Origin: Desulfovibrio sp. TomC | GTDB lineage: Bacteria > Desulfobacterota > Desulfovibrionia > Desulfovibrionales > Desulfovibrionaceae | Assembly (NCBI RefSeq): GCF_000801335.2 | Contig: NZ_JSEH01000012.1 | Location: forward strand, 62,001-126,000 | Direction of reading: 5' to 3' | Length of the DNA: 64,000 nt | Shown here: one piece after another, positions 35,770 through 44,886 of the stretch | Numbering within the stretch: position 1 is the stretch's first letter | How the letters are laid out: each line of letters opens with the position of its first letter | Program-made: the position numbers and the translations under genes | Notes under the pieces: model-generated | Database searches by the model: none | What the model saw: the letters and a program-made list of their open reading frames with translations, nothing else | What the model was told of the DNA's origin: nothing

Positions 35770-38238
35770 GTGCCCCGTATTTTCCGCAAAACCCTGTTGG
35801 CAATTGTCCTGGTCTTCGGCGTGTCGGCCAATGCCACGGCCCTGCTCTCGGCCTGGCTGCTCCACCGCCATCTCACCGACGAATACGTCACCAAGGGCCG
35901 GGCCATTGCCATGGCCATTGCCGCTGCCAGCCCCGACGCCCTGGTTGGCGGCGACGCGGCCTCGGTCCAGGCCATGATCGACGAATTCCTGCATATCGAC
36001 GGCGTTGGTTACGTCTTTGTGGTGGACCGGCTCGGCCGGGTGGCCGCCCATACCTTCATCCCCACCATGCCGCGGAGCATCCCGGTGGTGACGGTCGGCC
36101 ACGAGCAGGGCCTGTCCGTGGACGACGCCGTCATTCCCGACCAGGGGGATTACATCCAGGTGACCGCCCCGATCCTGGCCGGCGAGGTCGGGCAGGTCAG
36201 CGTCGGCATGGACAAGGCCGGCATCTGGCGGGTCATGCGCGAGGCGGTGATACGCCAGGAAATCCTCATGCTGGCCATGTTCGCCGTGGCCGTGGCCATT
36301 TTCTACGCCCTGATCATGGGCATTGCCCGGCCCCTGGCCGCCCTGGCCGAGTATGCCGTCAAAATCCGCGACCATGACTTCACCGCCACCCCGCCGCCCA
36401 CCGGCGACGACGAGGTGGGCGTCCTGGCCCGGGCCATGACCTCCATGGCCGGCCAGCTTTCGGAGCTGGTGTCCGACCTCAAGCAGGCCGTGGCCGACAC
36501 CACCCGCGAACTGAAGGATTCCCTGGCCCACATTCAGGCCATCATCGACAATCTGGCCGACGGCCTGCTCGTGGTTGACGCGGCCGGCCGCATCACCCTG
36601 CACAACCCGGCCCTGCTGGCCATGTTCGGCCTCGACGGCGCCGACCCGGCCGGCCGGGCCGTGGGCGAGGTCTTTCCCGAAACCATGGCCGCCCTGGTTG
36701 AGGCCTCCCGCAGCGGAGCCGGCCGGGCCGACGACGAGGTCCGGCTGGCGGACGGCGGCACAGGCAAGGCTGTGGCCACCTCGTTCACCCTGCCTGGCGA
36801 GGACCGGGCCGCCGTCATCATCCTGGTCCGCGACATTTCCGTGGAAAAAGAAGTGGACCGGATGAAGACCGAATTCATCTCCACCGTCTCCCACGAACTG
36901 CGCACGCCGCTGACCTCGGTGCTGGGCTTTACCAAGATCATCCGGCGCAAGTTCGTCGAACTCGTGGCCCCGGCCCTGCCGCCCGAAAATGCCCGACTGG
37001 TGCGCGGGGCGCAGCAGATCCGCGAAAACCTCGACATCATCGTGGCCGAGGGCGAACGGCTGACCGAACTCGTCGACGACGTGCTCGACATCGCCAAGAT
37101 GGAGTCCGGCCGGTGCGAGTGGGATATGGAAACCGTGTCCCTGGCCGCCGTGGGCGACCATGTGCTGCGGGCCACCGCCCCCCTGGCCGAACGCAAGGGC
37201 CTGACCCTGACCGCCGACATCCCGGCCGACCTGCCCGCCGTGCTCGGCGACCGCGACCGGCTGGTCCAGGTGTTGCTGAACCTCATCGGCAATGCCGTCA
37301 AATTCACCGAATACGGCTCGGTAAACCTGTCGGCCAGACGCAGGGGCGAAGACATCCTGGTGTCGGTCCGCGATACCGGACCGGGCCTCGCTGCGGCCGA
37401 CCTGGAACCGATTTTTGAAAAATTCAAACAGGCCGGCGACACCCTGACCGAAAAGCCCAAGGGCACCGGCCTTGGCCTGCCCATCTGCCGCCAGATCGTC
37501 GAACGTCACGGCGGGCGCATCTGGGCCGAGAGCGTCCCGGGCCAGGGCAGCACCTTCCTGTTCACCCTGCCGGCCCTGGCCGGAGCGACCATCGCCAGCG
37601 CCTGCCCCCTCACCCCGCCGCCCCCTGCCGACGTTCCCGGACCAGGACAGCGCATCCTGGTTGTCGACGACGACGATGCGGTGCGCCGCTATCTGGAAAC
37701 CGTGCTGGCCGAGGCCGGCTACGCCGTGGCCACGGCCCGAAACGGCATCGAGGCCTTGCGCGTCGCCGCCGTCTGGCAGCCCGGCTGCATCACCATGGAC
37801 CTGCACATGCCCGGCATGGACGGCAGCGAAGCCATCCGGCGACTGCGGGCCGACCCGGCAACCCGCGATATTCCGATCATGGTGGTGACCGTGGCCTCGG
37901 GCCGCGAGCGCGAGGCCAGCGGCGCGGATGCGGCCATGGTCAAACCCGTGGACCAGGACGCCCTGCTGGCGGCGGTGCAGAATCTGCTGGAGGGGCCGGA
38001 CGAGCACGATGTCCGGCCGTGCCTGGTCTATGCCGCCGACGGCGGACGGCGCATGGCCCGACGCTTTCTCATGTGCCCCGGCGAGGTCACGACGGTCGCC
38101 CGGGAAGACCAGCTGTGGCAGGCGGTGGAACAAGGATTTACCGGGACGGTGTTCGTGCCGGCCTCCCTGGCCCACGACCTGGACCTCAGCCGCCTAAGCG
38201 CCCTCCCCGGCCTGTGCATCGTCATCATTCCGGATTAG
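35770..38238 (+). CDS. Hybrid histidine kinase with periplasmic sensor, HAMP, PAS and receiver
   Basis: 822 residues with a GTG start. Membrane segments at about 7-27 and 160-182 flank a periplasmic sensor of about 130 residues. HAMP (about 183-235), PAS (about 257-370), HisKA with [13 protein letters not shown] near 373, HATPase_c with NLIGNAVKFTEYG and GTGLGLPI, and a receiver (about 627-740, phospho-Asp near 675 in CITMDLHMPG) follow. A final 80-residue segment looks like a truncated receiver-like fold without an acidic pocket. It is translated right after a periplasmic binding protein, its probable sensory partner. Its output regulator is not adjacent. Confidence 0.93.
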   Translation: MPRIFRKTLLAIVLVFGVSANATALLSAWLLHRHLTDEYVTKGRAIAMAIAAASPDALVGGDAASVQAMIDEFLHIDGVGYVFVVDRLGRVAAHTFIPTMPRSIPVVTVGHEQGLSVDDAVIPDQGDYIQVTAPILAGEVGQVSVGMDKAGIWRVMREAVIRQEILMLAMFAVAVAIFYALIMGIARPLAALAEYAVKIRDHDFTATPPPTGDDEVGVLARAMTSMAGQLSELVSDLKQAVADTTRELKDSLAHIQAIIDNLADGLLVVDAAGRITLHNPALLAMFGLDGADPAGRAVGEVFPETMAALVEASRSGAGRADDEVRLADGGTGKAVATSFTLPGEDRAAVIILVRDISVEKEVDRMKTEFISTVSHELRTPLTSVLGFTKIIRRKFVELVAPALPPENARLVRGAQQIRENLDIIVAEGERLTELVDDVLDIAKMESGRCEWDMETVSLAAVGDHVLRATAPLAERKGLTLTADIPADLPAVLGDRDRLVQVLLNLIGNAVKFTEYGSVNLSARRRGEDILVSVRDTGPGLAAADLEPIFEKFKQAGDTLTEKPKGTGLGLPICRQIVERHGGRIWAESVPGQGSTFLFTLPALAGATIASACPLTPPPPADVPGPGQRILVVDDDDAVRRYLETVLAEAGYAVATARNGIEALRVAAVWQPGCITMDLHMPGMDGSEAIRRLRADPATRDIPIMVVTVASGREREASGADAAMVKPVDQDALLAAVQNLLEGPDEHDVRPCLVYAADGGRRMARRFLMCPGEVTTVAREDQLWQAVEQGFTGTVFVPASLAHDLDLSRLSALPGLCIVIIPD

Positions 38239-38502
38239 CCTGGATTGGTCCCAAGGGTCCAACTGATGGCCACAGCCGATGACTACTCGTTCTTTTTGCG
38301 CACAGCCCCCCCCAAGGGCAAAGCATAATTCAGATAGCCTATCAACATAACTACTTTTACCAACAACTTCTTCTAAATACATGGATTCAGGATAGGGATG
38401 TTTGCTCCATGCAGAAGTGCATAAGGCGCTCCTTGCTTTACAGAATACTTTAAATCCATAATTATCAATAAACTTCCTTGGCTGATTACGGTCTTCTTTC
38501 AA
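38194..38502 (-). CDS. Hypothetical protein, possibly truncated
   Basis: 102 residues, not recognised. The start overlaps the end of the HNH-like gene by 17 bases and the composition is AT-rich. The last 15 codons run into the 3' end of the convergent hybrid kinase gene, where the composition becomes GC-rich. This suggests the original C-terminus was lost when the islet joined the core genome and a new stop was recruited. It contains several Cys (KARSALCTSAWS, ELCFALGGGCAQKERVVIGCGHQ) but no clear metal motif. It may be a partner of the HNH-like protein. Confidence 0.45.
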   Translation of the reverse strand: MKEDRNQPRKFIDNYGFKVFCKARSALCTSAWSKHPYPESMYLEEVVGKSSYVDRLSELCFALGGGCAQKERVVIGCGHQLDPWDQSRLIRNDDDAQAGEGA

Positions 38503-39397
38503 AGTCCCATCTGAGCGATAACGATGTTGGCCATTCTAATCTTACTCCAGAGAAATCAATCTTTGATGTTGTCGCATAAGTAGACACTAGAAAATCATAA
38601 ATATCAACATTGTCGACAAATGATGGTAATGGCAAAACGACGGCGGTATCATTAAGTAAAACCGCAAAAGCATTTGTTGGATTTTCTAAAAACAATAAAG
38701 TTCTTTTCTCAAAAAAATCAACTTCGGACCGAATGATGTAGCCTTCCAAAATTTTTTCATTAGGGCAAATAATTTGCCTCCGGATTATTTCGAGATTTTT
38801 ATCAAAAGCGTATGTATATCCAAAAGCTGCAAAACAAACAAGAAATGCTGATTTGAGATACCCTATGTTTGCAAATCTTGATCTATACCTACGCCTTGTA
38901 GAAAATTTTATCGACGAAGTATTACCACATGGCTTTTTATTGTGTTCCTTAAAAAAACTTTCGACTACACCTCTGGCATTTGGGTGATTGCTCTTTTGCT
39001 TGAGATAAAACCGCACTTTCTGTTCTTCTACGACAAGACGAAAATTAAGTGGCTTATGATTTTCTTCTCCAAAATTCAACGCAACATCACCATCAAACTT
39101 GCCCTGTCGAGTTATTAGCGCAGAAGCTTTCAAAACATCTTCACGATTTGCCACTTCTGCATCAATACTATGTCCTGCGTTATTATTACACGAAGAGCAT
39201 GTAAGAGCGATACCTTTCCCTCCCTGCGACGATGGTGGCACATGCTCTAATGTTAACCGGCTATTTTCCAAATCAATTTCTGAAAAAAAATCACCACAGA
39301 CAGGGCAACAGTAATATTCACCGTTGCTCCCACTATAATTCCGATAAGCTTGCACCCCATGTGCAAATAACTGCACTTTTAGTAGTTTTTTATTCAT
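38486..39397 (-). CDS. HNH-endonuclease-like protein in an AT-rich islet
   Basis: 303 residues. The N-terminal zinc-HNH-like module has CPVC at residues 31-34, LEHVPPSSQGGKG around E51/H52, and CSSCNNNAGH with C67, C70, N73 and H76. This matches the Cys4 HNH nuclease pattern. The remaining 220 residues are not recognised. HNH proteins cleave DNA in restriction, mobile-element or phage-defence contexts. The gene is strongly AT-rich compared with both neighbours, so recent acquisition is likely. The ATG at 39397 is used; a GTG 15 bases upstream is an alternative. A small overlapping gene follows. Confidence 0.72.
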   Translation of the reverse strand: MNKKLLKVQLFAHGVQAYRNYSGSNGEYYCCPVCGDFFSEIDLENSRLTLEHVPPSSQGGKGIALTCSSCNNNAGHSIDAEVANREDVLKASALITRQGKFDGDVALNFGEENHKPLNFRLVVEEQKVRFYLKQKSNHPNARGVVESFFKEHNKKPCGNTSSIKFSTRRRYRSRFANIGYLKSAFLVCFAAFGYTYAFDKNLEIIRRQIICPNEKILEGYIIRSEVDFFEKRTLLFLENPTNAFAVLLNDTAVVLPLPSFVDNVDIYDFLVSTYATTSKIDFSGVRLEWPTSLSLRWDFERRP

Positions 39398-39511
39398 ATG
39401 AATGCTATCCACGGCGCTAGTAGATCAATAACTCCGCAATCAAACTCTATTCAAAACTAAAATTCCCTTTATAACACATACAGAACATCCTTCTTCTCAT
39501 CTAAAAGTTCT

Positions 39512-41092
39512 TCAGGTCGAAATTTTAAAATCCGAAACACCCTCGATATAAGCCCGGTCGCGGTCGTGCCGGGCGGCCAGACAGGCGGCCACGGCGGCGG
39601 CGGTCGTTTCATTGAGTTCGGGCAGGCTGGTGCGGTTGTTAAAAGCCCCCAGGTGCGGCCCGGTGGCAATGGCCACCTCGGCCTCGCCCCGGCGCAGCCC
39701 GGCCACGGCTGCGGCGGCCATGCCCCGGGACAGCAAAAATTCCTGAAAGGCCGCATCGGTCATGGCCGCCTGATCATCCAGCCGCAGCAACTCCGTCATG
39801 TGGCGGTCAACGCCCATTTCCTCCACCATGCGCCGGGCCAGGGCGGGCGCGTCAAAGGGCGGGTGGGCCGGGGCCTCCCCCACGAACCCTTCCTGGTAGC
39901 GGGCCACGACATCGGCCAGCACCCGGGCCAGCAGGGCTTCGTCGAACAGGTGGCGGGCATCGACCGGCGCGCCGTCCGGCCCCTGGCCGACCAGGGCCGG
40001 GTCGCGCATCCGGAAATAGCTCCCGGCCACCAGAAAAAGGCTCAGGAGATGGTCGCCCATCTGGCGGTAGAGCCGGACCGGCCGGTCGCCAAGCGAGGCG
40101 AAATGTTCGAAATCGCGCAGCCCTGACCGGCCGAAATTGGGATGCAGGGCGCTAAAAAGCCAGCGGTCGAGCCGGCCCGGCAGCCGCCAGTCATAGAGTC
40201 CGCCGTCCTCGCGCCGCCCCTGCTGCACCCGGTTGTGGAAAAGCGGAATGGCCGCTTCATGCACCACCCCCCGCCCGGCCAGCCAGCCCAGGAGAAAGGC
40301 CGCCCGGCCCATGGTCGCGGCAAAGGCCGGGCCGTCCGGGCCGCCCTGGGTGGGCGGCGTGTTGGGATAGGCGAAATAGTCGGTGTGGGCCAGATAGGCC
40401 AGACAGCGCCCCCGGGGATCGAGGCCGGGCAGCGGGCAGGGCGTGTCGGGGATGTCCCACAGCGGCGCGCCGGCCGGGGAAAGCGGGATTGGCACATGGC
40501 AGGGCACGGGAAAGGCAACGTCGGCCAGATAGGCCATCCAGGCCGCCTCCCGGGCCAGACCCAGGGGGGATTCGCCGTTGCGCAGGCGCTTGACCACCAG
40601 CACGGTGTCCGGTCGGGTGGTTGGCGCGTACAGGCTGCGTCCGGCCGGGCGCACCGCCGCCCCGGGCACGGCGTCGGCTGCGGCCAGCAGCGCGGCAAAC
40701 GAGGTTGTGGCGGCCACGGGTTCGGGAATGGCCACGGCCGGTCCGCCCAGGCCGGCCAGCGGCAATGCCCCCACGGCCTCGGCCGTGGCCATCCGGGGCT
40801 TTCCCGGCGTGGCCAGGGCCGTGGTCAGGGCCTGACGCGAGGCCGCAGCCAGGGCCGGCGGTCCCTTGGCCAAAAGCGCCACCAGCGCCCCGGCGGCATC
40901 GCGGTAGAGGATGCGGGCCTGGGTCTGGCGGGCATGGTCATTTCGGGTGAGCAGCGTTTCCAGGGCGGACACGGCGTCCGGGTCCATGGCGGCGGGGTCG
41001 CGCTCGGCCAGGTCGGCCAGGCGACGGGCGGCCAGGAAGGCGGCGGTAAAATCGCCATCCAGGCCGTAGGCGGCAAATCCGGCTCCGGTCAA
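39512..41092 (-). CDS. Unrecognised 526-residue protein coupled to a receiver
   Basis: 526 residues, mostly helical, GC-rich, no signal peptide or membrane segment. The TTG start overlaps the stop of the upstream receiver gene (TTGA), so it is translationally coupled. A middle segment carries VLVVKRLRNGESPLGLAREAAWMAYL, then GRGVVHEAAIPLFHNRVQQG and GLRDFEHFASLGDRP. The spacing of Lys, His-x-Asn and Arg-Asp-Phe-Glu loosely recalls kinase-like or IucA/IucC-type ATP-using folds, but this is not firm. The 3' end lies at the edge of an AT-rich islet, so the last residues may not be native. Confidence 0.75.
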   Translation of the reverse strand: MTGAGFAAYGLDGDFTAAFLAARRLADLAERDPAAMDPDAVSALETLLTRNDHARQTQARILYRDAAGALVALLAKGPPALAAASRQALTTALATPGKPRMATAEAVGALPLAGLGGPAVAIPEPVAATTSFAALLAAADAVPGAAVRPAGRSLYAPTTRPDTVLVVKRLRNGESPLGLAREAAWMAYLADVAFPVPCHVPIPLSPAGAPLWDIPDTPCPLPGLDPRGRCLAYLAHTDYFAYPNTPPTQGGPDGPAFAATMGRAAFLLGWLAGRGVVHEAAIPLFHNRVQQGRREDGGLYDWRLPGRLDRWLFSALHPNFGRSGLRDFEHFASLGDRPVRLYRQMGDHLLSLFLVAGSYFRMRDPALVGQGPDGAPVDARHLFDEALLARVLADVVARYQEGFVGEAPAHPPFDAPALARRMVEEMGVDRHMTELLRLDDQAAMTDAAFQEFLLSRGMAAAAVAGLRRGEAEVAIATGPHLGAFNNRTSLPELNETTAAAVAACLAARHDRDRAYIEGVSDFKIST

Positions 41093-41466
41093 TGGTCCCC
41101 TGCCGGCAACAGGCGGGTGAGCATCTCCCGCAACTCGTATTCGTCCAGCGGCTTTGGCATAAAGGCGAAGGACCCGGCCTCGGCGGCCCGGGTGCGGGTG
41201 GTGTCGTCGACAAAGGCGGAAACGAACACCACCGGCACATCGCTGTCGCGGCGCAGGATCTTGGCCGTCTCAATGCCGTCGAGATCACCGTCGAGGCGGA
41301 TATCCATCAAAACAATATCGGGGCGTTGGCGGCGAAAAGCGTCCAGGGCATCCTGGCCCGAACCCACGGCAGCCAGAACCACATGCCCAAGCCGTTTGAG
41401 CATGGCCCCGGTGGCCATGGCCGTAATCACTTCGTCTTCAACAATCATGACCCGTGCCGACACCAT
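41089..41466 (-). CDS. Single-domain response regulator
   Basis: 125-residue receiver. Acidic residues in MIVEDEVI, phospho-Asp in DIVLMDIRLDGDLDG, Ser/Thr in VVFVSAF and Lys in FMPKPLDEYEL are visible. The DIRLxGxxDGIE pattern is typical of receivers attached to PAS-kinase or phosphorelay systems. GAAGGAG precedes the ATG. No output domain. The next gene overlaps its stop codon and encodes a protein of unknown function, which may be its effector (inference). Confidence 0.9.
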   Translation of the reverse strand: MVSARVMIVEDEVITAMATGAMLKRLGHVVLAAVGSGQDALDAFRRQRPDIVLMDIRLDGDLDGIETAKILRRDSDVPVVFVSAFVDDTTRTRAAEAGSFAFMPKPLDEYELREMLTRLLPAGDH

Positions 41467-41629
41467 GGTGGCTCCTTCGCCCGGACACTACCCTCGGTGC
41501 GTCTCAGTACTACTGTAAAAGTGGACCCGCAACCATGGTTTGTCAATGCAAAGACGAGCGCAACGCCCTGAAACCACCGGCTGTCGCGGCAACATCCAGT
41601 AGTTTCAGGTTTTCTGCGCGCCTCAATGC

Positions 41630-41661
41630 AAACGGCCCGCTGCTTTCGCGGCGGGCCGTTT
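41630..41661. terminator. Probable terminator after transaldolase
   Basis: An 11-bp perfect stem AAACGGCCCGC (41630-41640) with GCGGGCCGTTT (41651-41661) and a 10-base loop, 22 bases past the transaldolase stop. The only T tract is inside the stem. Confidence 0.6.
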
Positions 41662-41682
41662 CTGCATCACCCCGGGCGATGA

Positions 41683-42555
41683 TCAGGACGTCATGTCGAT
41701 GAGCGAATTCCAGTCGGCGGCAAACTTGGTCAGACCGGCATCGGTCAGGGGATGGCCGATGGGGTAGTCCTGCCAGGACTTGGCCAGCGTCAACGCCTCG
41801 TCAGGAATGGGGGTCAGCCCCTTGGCATTGTAGACGTAGTTTTTCCCGGGCAGGGGCTTGCCGGCTTCGGCCCAGGCCAGAAGCACCTTGGCCGGCGCGG
41901 TGATGAGATCACTGCCAAGGGCCAGGGCGCACATGAAATGTTCCATGGAACGCACGCTGGCGGTGAGCACTTGGACATGGCCGTCGCTTGGGGCGTACAT
42001 GGCCAGAATGTTTTTGATGAGATCCATGCCGTTTTCGCCCCGGTCGTCGAGGCGGCCGATAAAGGGCGACAGGAACACGTCGCCCGGCCCGGCTCCCCGG
42101 GTGGCGGCATAGACGGCGGCGGCCTGGGCCTGGCTAAAGACCAGGGTCATGTTGACGCGCCGGCCCTCGCCGGTAAGCACGGCCGCAGCGGCCAGGCCGG
42201 CGGCAGTGGTCGGCAGTTTGATATGGGCGTTTGGAATCCAGGTATCAAACGTCCGGGCCTGGGTCAGCATCTCCTCCACCGTGGTCCCGGCGTCGGCGTA
42301 GACCTCGATGGAGATGGACCCTTTGGGCAACAGGGCCGAAAGTTCCTGGCACAGGGTCTTGTAAAAATCGTAAATAGCCGTGCTGCTGAATTTGTTGCCA
42401 GCAACCTTGTGGGCCTCGGCTTCGGGATTTTTGGCCAAAAGGCTCGGGTTGGTGGTTTGGCCGTCAAGAAAGCCCAGGGAAGCCATGACCTGCCGGGTCT
42501 CTTCGGGATCGGCCCCATCAAGAAATATACGGGTTTTCAAATTATCGGGTCGCAT
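41683..42555 (-). CDS. tal: Transaldolase
   Basis: 290 residues. The Schiff-base Lys is K113 in IPNAHIKLPTT. The N-terminal DGQTTNPSLL and internal VNMTLVFSQAQA and FLSPFIGRLDDRG motifs are all transaldolase signatures. The enzyme transfers a dihydroxyacetone unit between sugar phosphates in the non-oxidative pentose phosphate pathway. It belongs to the transaldolase / fructose-6-phosphate aldolase superfamily; its length is between the short MipB type and the classical type. Ribose-5-phosphate isomerase, a pathway partner, lies 1.6 kb away on the other strand. Appears monocistronic. Confidence 0.93.
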   Translation of the reverse strand: MRPDNLKTRIFLDGADPEETRQVMASLGFLDGQTTNPSLLAKNPEAEAHKVAGNKFSSTAIYDFYKTLCQELSALLPKGSISIEVYADAGTTVEEMLTQARTFDTWIPNAHIKLPTTAAGLAAAAVLTGEGRRVNMTLVFSQAQAAAVYAATRGAGPGDVFLSPFIGRLDDRGENGMDLIKNILAMYAPSDGHVQVLTASVRSMEHFMCALALGSDLITAPAKVLLAWAEAGKPLPGKNYVYNAKGLTPIPDEALTLAKSWQDYPIGHPLTDAGLTKFAADWNSLIDMTS

Positions 42556-42899
42556 ACGGGCCTCATAGCAGGGTTTGACCGTTTGATGACGGCGTCTGCC
42601 GCACGCCGCTCCTGGCAGCCGCCCGGGACATGCCCGGTCGCGGCAACGCCGCCCATGAGAGCGACCAAGAAATTTGGCCGCCTTTGCAGAGCATCGTTAG
42701 AATTTAAACACCCTTCTGCGTGAAAAGGCAAACAGTCCCTTGCCAGAACGGTCACATTTCCCCCAATCCGCCGCCGTGGGCATGAAGCAACCACGACGAC
42801 AACGCGAGGACCGGGGGAGACAGGCCAAACCATCTCCCCTTGTCCGGAAGCAGCAGCCAGAGGCGAGTAGCGGCTCCCGTTCGTAATAGCCGCTCTGTA
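42556..42899. other. Intergenic region, nothing recognised
   Basis: About 340 bases between the transaldolase start and the end of a secreted-protein gene on the same strand. Short frames here lack coding character. It should contain the transaldolase promoter. Confidence 0.5.
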
Positions 42900-43772
42900 T
42901 CAATTATCTTGCAGCAGCACTATCGGGGCAACGATAGGCTGCATTTTCCCGAGCAAAACCGCAGCGTTGGCAAAGTAAACACTATTTTCTTCTACACCAG
43001 AAACGACTGACCTTTTATCCGGCATGGCATACCCAAGAAGAGTCCGAAATTTCGAGCCATCTGCTGTCGTATTACAGAGAAACATCTCGCCGTCATTTCG
43101 ATAATATCCTGAAAAATGATAAGATGCCTTTCCTTCTTGAAAAGGAACATTCAGACTCCCGCTTAAGAGACCAATCTGCTCCCCTACGCCATCGATCAAT
43201 GTCATCGCAATCTCGCCCTGCATCGCCATCGAAAGCACTGTTGTCTTCCACTTCCCTGCTATTGGAGTGGTTGAAATACTTGTGCCACTCGCAATGTCCT
43301 TGGCCAGTGTCACCCCAGAGAGAGGAGAACCGACCTGGGCCATATTCTGGTCATAGATTGTAAGCGTCCCGGTTATAACGCCTCCTGAAATTGTGCCTAT
43401 GAAAATCTTGTGCGTGTCTTGCGCATTATGGATCAGCACGATACTTGCACCATTAGTGGCACCAGTTATATGATAAATATCCGTACCGGTAAGTGGGTTA
43501 GGGACCTTCACAACACCCTGCAGCATTCCGGATACAGCGACAATTCTTGCCTGCAAACCTGGGTAGGCACTCGATGTCCAAAGGCCGCTGAGATTTACAG
43601 CTGCAGTGTCCTGAACATCCAACGCCTGGGAAGACGCGGGATTATTCCTATCCTGGACTGATTTAACTATCGAATACGCTTGTTCAAGAGGTGTTTCCCC
43701 GGCATAGGTTTGAGATGCAGCGAAAAACACACAGAGCACGACGACAATACTACGAATAATTGAACATTTCAT
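42900..43772 (-). CDS. Hypothetical secreted protein
   Basis: 290 residues with a signal peptide (about 1-24, ending QTYAGE). The mature protein is Ser/Thr/Gly-rich with beta-strand patterns such as TGTDIYHITGATNGASIVLIHNAQD and GTISGGVITGTLTIYDQNM, suggesting a beta-sandwich or beta-barrel soluble domain. I do not recognise the family. The ATG at 43772 follows GAGGA and gives a proper signal peptide; a longer frame adds 29 residues. The codon use is AT-richer than the flanking metabolic genes, suggesting later acquisition. No operon partner. Confidence 0.68.
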   Translation of the reverse strand: MKCSIIRSIVVVLCVFFAASQTYAGETPLEQAYSIVKSVQDRNNPASSQALDVQDTAAVNLSGLWTSSAYPGLQARIVAVSGMLQGVVKVPNPLTGTDIYHITGATNGASIVLIHNAQDTHKIFIGTISGGVITGTLTIYDQNMAQVGSPLSGVTLAKDIASGTSISTTPIAGKWKTTVLSMAMQGEIAMTLIDGVGEQIGLLSGSLNVPFQEGKASYHFSGYYRNDGEMFLCNTTADGSKFRTLLGYAMPDKRSVVSGVEENSVYFANAAVLLGKMQPIVAPIVLLQDN

Positions 43773-44142
43773 CACACTTAATCCTCGCATACCATGTTTT
43801 GCACGTTCTTTAGAAAGGCGCCACAAAGAGTAAATTTCAGAAAGCACATCATCCGGCATTTACGCGCTTCGCCTTCATCAACCGCTCACATCGACTCCAT
43901 GTCTGAATGGATTTGGTCACACGAAAATTTGCATAACGTCAAGCCACTTCCTGTGCGCGTAGCCAGATTCCACTAGGCCGCATTCGCCAAATAGCCCCAG
44001 CGAAACCCAGAAGCGTTTTCAACGCTTTTGATTGTCGTAACGTCAAAATCGGCTTACGTGAGACCGACGGTCCTTCTCTCCGAACAAACCAAGCGCCCAG
44101 AGTCCCTCGCCGCGTAACGGCGTCTGACACAAGGAGAACACC
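43773..44142. other. Intergenic region, no gene seen
   Basis: About 370 bases between the divergent secreted-protein gene and rpiA, moderately AT-rich. A small hairpin AAGCGTT-TTC-AACGCTT lies at 44011-44027. The last 20 bases hold AAGGAG before rpiA. No ORF is supported. Confidence 0.5.
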
Positions 44143-44883
44143 ATGCGCGAGACTGCGGCAACCTTGTCCCCGGCAGAGACCCAAAGCCTCAAGCAGGCCG
44201 CCGCCGCCCATGCCGCCACCCTGGTCGTCGCCGGCATGGCGGTCGGCCTGGGGCATGGCTCCACGGCCGTGGCCGTGGTCCCGGCCCTGGCCGAACGCTT
44301 CCGGCGGGGGGAGCTTACGGGAACGGTGTTCGTGCCGGCGGCCCATTTCATGGCCGAGGCCTTGCGGCGTCACGGGCTGCCGGTGGGGAGCCTGGACGAT
44401 TGGCCGGTGCTGGACCTGGGCATTGACGGGGCGGATGAGATCGACGGCAATCTGGACTGCATCAAGGGCGGCGGCGGGGCGCTGCTCTATGAGAAAATCG
44501 TGGCCCAAGCCGCCCGGCGCTTCGTGCTGGTGGCGGATGCGGGCAAACTGTCGCCGCGCCTTGGCACGCGCCATGCCGTGCCGGTGGAAGTCACGCCCGC
44601 GGCTCTGGCCCCGGTGACCGGGTTTATCACGGAAATCGGCGGCAACCCGGCCCTGCGCCTGCGCCCGGACGGCGACCCCATGCGCACCGAGCGCGGCAAT
44701 GTCATTCTCGACTGCGCCTTCGGTCCCCTGGCTGATCCGGCGGCCCTGGCCGCCGTGCTCGACGCCCGGGCCGGCATCGCCGGCCACGGCCTGTTTATCG
44801 GCATGGCTTCCCTGGCCTGCGTCGCCGGCCCGGACGGGGTGCGGGAACTGACGCGACCAGTGAATGAAACCATCGCCGGATGA
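44143..44883 (+). CDS. rpiA: Ribose-5-phosphate isomerase A
   Basis: 246 residues, the usual RpiA length. GLGHGSTA near 35-42, DGADEID at 95-101, and KGGGGALLYEKIV at 108-120 with catalytic Glu 117 are all visible. It interconverts ribose-5-phosphate and ribulose-5-phosphate in the cytoplasm, feeding nucleotide synthesis and the pentose phosphate pathway alongside the nearby transaldolase. AAGGAG lies before the ATG. One canonical glycine position is altered: the phosphate loop reads GLGHGST rather than GLGTGST. Confidence 0.95.
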   Translation: MRETAATLSPAETQSLKQAAAAHAATLVVAGMAVGLGHGSTAVAVVPALAERFRRGELTGTVFVPAAHFMAEALRRHGLPVGSLDDWPVLDLGIDGADEIDGNLDCIKGGGGALLYEKIVAQAARRFVLVADAGKLSPRLGTRHAVPVEVTPAALAPVTGFITEIGGNPALRLRPDGDPMRTERGNVILDCAFGPLADPAALAAVLDARAGIAGHGLFIGMASLACVAGPDGVRELTRPVNETIAG

Positions 44884-44886
44884 CGG

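Noticed and set aside
42697..42903. 68-codon minus-strand frame before the transaldolase gene
   Set aside because: No recognisable pattern, weak start and mixed codon use.
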